Assembly: GCA_016928995.1 (NCBI GenBank)
Contig: JAFGJS010000146.1
Span: 1 to 14,551 of the forward strand
Origin: Candidatus Sumerlaeota bacterium
Lineage (GTDB): Bacteria > Sumerlaeota > Sumerlaeia > JAFGJS01
Length of the DNA stretch: 14,551 nucleotides
Reading direction: 5' to 3'
Made by a program: the position numbers and the translations under genes
In this document: positions 12,535 to 14,551 of the stretch, piece after piece
Layout: each line of letters starts with the position of its first letter
How positions within the stretch are numbered: the stretch's first letter is position 1
Notes under the pieces: model-generated
The model's database searches: none
What the model saw: the letters and a program-made list of their open reading frames with translations, nothing else
Told to the model about the DNA's origin: nothing

Positions 12535-13023
12535 TTAGAGCAACGCCTCCAGCGAGTTGATCGCCTGGTCGATGTTGTCACGATATGTGCGCAAGTTATC
12601 GATCATGCCATGAATTTGTCCGGCGGCAGCCTTCGCGATCGGCGCAGTTTTTGCTTCCGGCATCTGTTGTTGGGCCGCCGCCGTTTTGCGTTTCTTATAT
12701 TTCCGTTTTGCCGGTTGCCCCTCCCCAGCAGGATTGATCTTGATCTCGCGCGAGCTGTTTTTCTTTTTGCTTGCGTCGAATTCAGGCGTCAGGGATTGGG
12801 ACTTCTTTGCCTTTTCCCAGCCCGAATCCGGACCATTCTCGATCAAACGTTCCATGAACTCGCGAGCCGACGGACCGGTTTTAAATCGAGCTGAGCCGAT
12901 AACCGAATTGCCTTTGTCATCGATCATTTCCCTGATCAGCGCGTCCTGTTCGGCGTCGTAACGAACTTCCGTCACGTAGCCTGCGCGTTTTTGATCGTGT
13001 AACTGCCATATCTGTGATTCCAT
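12535..13023 (-). CDS. Lysine-rich protein of unknown function (162 residues)
   Basis: I do not recognise this family. Residues 1-75 look like a small folded domain of strands and helices (GYVTEVRYDAEQDALIREMI, then NSVIGSARF and AREFMERLIENG). Residues 85-115 are strongly basic and probably disordered, with KKKNSSREIK and KRKYKKRK, typical of a nucleic-acid-binding linker. The last 30 residues (IHGMIDNLRTYRDNIDQAINSL, 137-158) form a helix that could oligomerise. No membrane segment or cysteines are present. The ATG at 13021-13023 has AAAGGAG 7 bases upstream, and the upstream gene ends 12 bases away. A DNA-associated accessory role is plausible from the basic linker only. It lies in the early-type accessory block, ahead of the gap with the GC-rich hairpin. 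Confidence 0.75.
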   Translation of the reverse strand: MESQIWQLHDQKRAGYVTEVRYDAEQDALIREMIDDKGNSVIGSARFKTGPSAREFMERLIENGPDSGWEKAKKSQSLTPEFDASKKKNSSREIKINPAGEGQPAKRKYKKRKTAAAQQQMPEAKTAPIAKAAAGQIHGMIDNLRTYRDNIDQAINSLEALL

Positions 13024-13035
13024 GATTCGCTCCTT

Positions 13036-13506
13036 TTATTTTTCATGCGCTGGCAGCGCCAGGCACTTCGGCATCTTCCCCAAACGCACCAGTTCTTGCA
13101 GTTTCGGCAGTGCGTGATCGGCGAATGTCTTGCCGTCCGGCATCACAATGAATGGCAAAAACTCGCGTTCAATCGTGCTGATGCCTGTTTCGACGGCTTC
13201 AAGTTTGGCTTTGATCGCCAGCAGCAATGCGCGCCAGCGCTGCCGGACTGACTGCTCATAGACCGCCATTGCGGAGTTTTCCTTGCGGGGACGGCCGGAG
13301 TCGGTCATCTGGAATTCGTCGCTGTTAAGGTCAGGCATGGGCACAAGAATCTGAACCGTCATGCCCTTGAACTCAAACATGACAGCGCCATGATCGTTGC
13401 GCTCAATTACGCCAAAACTCTCGGCTCCGTATCGCCGCAGAGTGTCCCGAATCTGCATTTGGCTGCGTTCGACATTGACTGAAGTGTTTGAGGCGAATTT
13501 GGCCAT
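13036..13506 (-). CDS. Widespread phage protein of unknown function (156 residues)
   Basis: The overall pattern is one I recognise from many phages and prophages, usually annotated as hypothetical. N-terminal VNVERSQMQIRDTLRRYGAE (10-29) is followed by strands GAVMFEFKGMTVQILVPMP (40-58), then the hallmark YEQSVRQRWRALLLAIKAKL (83-102), EAVETGISTIEREFLPFIVM (103-122) and PDGKTFADHALPKL (123-136). The family has no established function that I know; its usual place is the early or recombination-related region, as here. The protein is soluble and mixed alpha/beta. The ATG at 13504-13506 is preceded by AAGGGA, only 4 bases after the end of the upstream cysteine-rich protein gene, so the two are likely co-translated. 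Confidence is high that the gene is real, low on what it does. Confidence 0.85.
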   Translation of the reverse strand: MAKFASNTSVNVERSQMQIRDTLRRYGAESFGVIERNDHGAVMFEFKGMTVQILVPMPDLNSDEFQMTDSGRPRKENSAMAVYEQSVRQRWRALLLAIKAKLEAVETGISTIEREFLPFIVMPDGKTFADHALPKLQELVRLGKMPKCLALPAHEK

Positions 13507-13510
13507 GAGA

Positions 13511-14164
13511 TTATTTCCCTTCGCTTATGCATCCCGAAATTTTTTTTGCCCCGGTTTCTTCGACGCGCCCGGGGCTCGCGCGCTTTCCACCCAGGAGGCG
13601 GGGCCGAAGATCAAACGGCAATGGCCTTGCGCCGATTGAATGGTAATAATCGTTGATGGCGTCGAGATTCGCTTCGTCGTCGTCATACTCAATACATGCC
13701 GTGCAGATCGGCGGATCATCTTGCGCCCATCCGCAACCGCCCGGGCATGCAGCGGCCTCAATGCATCCGCAAATTGCACAATGTTTGAGGCCAAGTTCAG
13801 TAAATCCGCCACCTGCTAATTGGCCTAACGTGTAGGATAAACGTGCCTTTGCATTCTCAGCATTTAGTCCTTGCTCTTCGCGTTGAAACATTGTGATCGC
13901 TGCATAATGAATTACAGTCATCATCAGCCTGTGAAACTTAACCGACGGCTCGAATGCAGACGCTGTAAGCAGCGCAATTATCACTTCCCCGGCCGCTTCG
14001 CGGCGGTCGAAAACCTCTTCAGGCGTCAGATCGTCTTCGTCTTCGCCGTGATAGGCGATGAACTTCCGCCGGCATTCCGTCTCATCCAGCGCAAGCGTCG
14101 AACGCTGCGGTTCCCACTCGCCGTGGCTGTCTCGATACATTCCGATGTAAGCGATTGGTTTCAT
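13511..14164 (-). CDS. Cysteine-rich putative zinc-binding phage protein (217 residues)
   Basis: Function unknown. The N-terminal part (1-60) is acidic and contains GEDEDDLTPEEVF (40-52). The middle is helical and fairly hydrophobic (VIIALLTASAF and HRLMMTVIHYAAITMF, 76-93). Residues 129-157 hold a dense Cys cluster, CAICGCIEAAACPGGCGWAQ and then ICTAC, giving Cys129, 132, 134, 140, 144, 154 and 157. The CPGGCxW pattern flanked by CxxC pairs is one I have seen in other phage hypothetical proteins and suggests a zinc site. The C-terminal 40 residues are basic and low in structure. The start overlaps the upstream gene stop as ATGA, and GGAGG lies 10 bases before it. A nucleic-acid or protein-binding adaptor is possible but unproven. 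Confidence 0.8.
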   Translation of the reverse strand: MKPIAYIGMYRDSHGEWEPQRSTLALDETECRRKFIAYHGEDEDDLTPEEVFDRREAAGEVIIALLTASAFEPSVKFHRLMMTVIHYAAITMFQREEQGLNAENAKARLSYTLGQLAGGGFTELGLKHCAICGCIEAAACPGGCGWAQDDPPICTACIEYDDDEANLDAINDYYHSIGARPLPFDLRPRLLGGKRASPGRVEETGAKKISGCISEGK

Positions 14165-14551
14165 GATCTGGAGGCCTCCTTGTTTTGCATGATTCGCAGG
14201 CGGCCCTGCACGTCCGCCTGCGCGGATTCGATCTGCGCTGCGGCTTCGGCCAGCGCGGCTTCAAGACGATGCAATTCTTTCCGGTCAAACATGCCCGGCG
14301 TGTCGTCATCGACTGACAGATCCTGCAGAATCATCTGGATCATCGACGTGGCGCGTTGCAAGTTGCCGCCGATGTCGTCCGCGATCTGCTGATCGGTGAC
14401 ATTGCCGGAAAGCCGCCGGAGCACGCGCCAGTGATGAATCAGCGCCTCAGTGGCGTACGCGCCAGTGATCCGGTAAACGTCTTCGAGATCATCCGCGTCA
14501 AACTGATAGCCCGTTCGCTCCGCGCGCTTGTAGACCGCCCACGGGCCGATG
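14161..14551 (-). CDS. Protein of unknown function, C-terminal part (begins outside the window)
   Basis: The reading frame is open from the window edge to the stop at 14161-14163, 129 full codons. No ATG occurs in the first 42 codons; the first usable in-frame start is a GTG at 14422-14424, but the upstream residues look coding (PWAVYKRAERTGYQFDADDL and EALIHHWRVLRRLSGN), so I treat it as truncated at its 5' end. The middle has VTDQQIADDIGGNLQRATSM, which has a helix-turn-helix-like look, and the end (ELHRLEAALAEAAAQIESAQ) is a probable coiled coil. Low resemblance to families I know. It overlaps the cysteine-rich protein gene as ATGA, so it belongs to the same transcription unit. Confidence 0.65.
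   Translation of the reverse strand, partial: IGPWAVYKRAERTGYQFDADDLEDVYRITGAYATEALIHHWRVLRRLSGNVTDQQIADDIGGNLQRATSMIQMILQDLSVDDDTPGMFDRKELHRLEAALAEAAAQIESAQADVQGRLRIMQNKEASRS

Overview
The window reads as part of the genome of a tailed double-stranded DNA bacteriophage, or a prophage of one. Every gene I can support lies on the minus strand. Genes are packed tightly, with 4-base ATGA or GTGA overlaps and gaps mostly under 50 bases, and they encode phage replication, recombination, DNA modification and packaging functions. Starts are bacterial (ATG and GTG) and many are preceded by AGGAG-type ribosome binding sites. No integrase, repressor, tRNA, host metabolic gene or structural gene other than the terminase is visible, so neither the host nor the lifestyle can be named. 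The DNA is moderately GC-rich, and I do not recognise the species.

In the direction of transcription (high to low coordinates), the window opens with early accessory genes: a protein cut by the window edge (14551-14161), a cysteine-rich protein (14164-13511), a widespread phage protein of unknown function (13506-13036) and a lysine-rich protein (13023-12535). After a short gap with a GC-rich hairpin comes a chain of three tiny overlapping genes (12463-12010): a basic coiled-coil peptide, a 36-residue membrane peptide and a 69-residue soluble protein. The first two are under 50 codons and easily missed.

The centre is a DNA-transaction module. It holds a long ParB-like protein (11972-10290), an SMC/RecF-like ATPase (10277-8985), a Sak4-type RecA-fold ATPase (8942-7890), a DUF669-type ssDNA-binding protein with an SSB-like C-terminal tip (7890-7402), a 77-residue unknown (7418-7185), a DEAH-box superfamily 2 helicase (7178-5586) and a primase-helicase (5589-3352). 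The set looks suited to replication coupled to single-strand annealing or strand exchange. No DNA polymerase is present, so the host's or one elsewhere in the genome would be used.

The stop codon of the primase-helicase lies inside an unusual array of inverted repeats (3372-3164) built on tandem GGGAAATC octamers, which form four consecutive hairpins. A second cluster of stems follows (3164-3061). This roughly 310-bp block is my best candidate for a replication origin or a ParB-binding (parS-like) site, and it is the most notable feature of the window. Downstream come a RusA-like Holliday junction resolvase (3006-2608), a short ParB/Srx-domain protein (2499-1966), a C5-cytosine DNA methyltransferase (1969-968), the small terminase subunit (971-390) and the start of the large terminase subunit (389 to beyond position 1). 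The apparent sequence of work is replicate, resolve junctions, methylate, then package.
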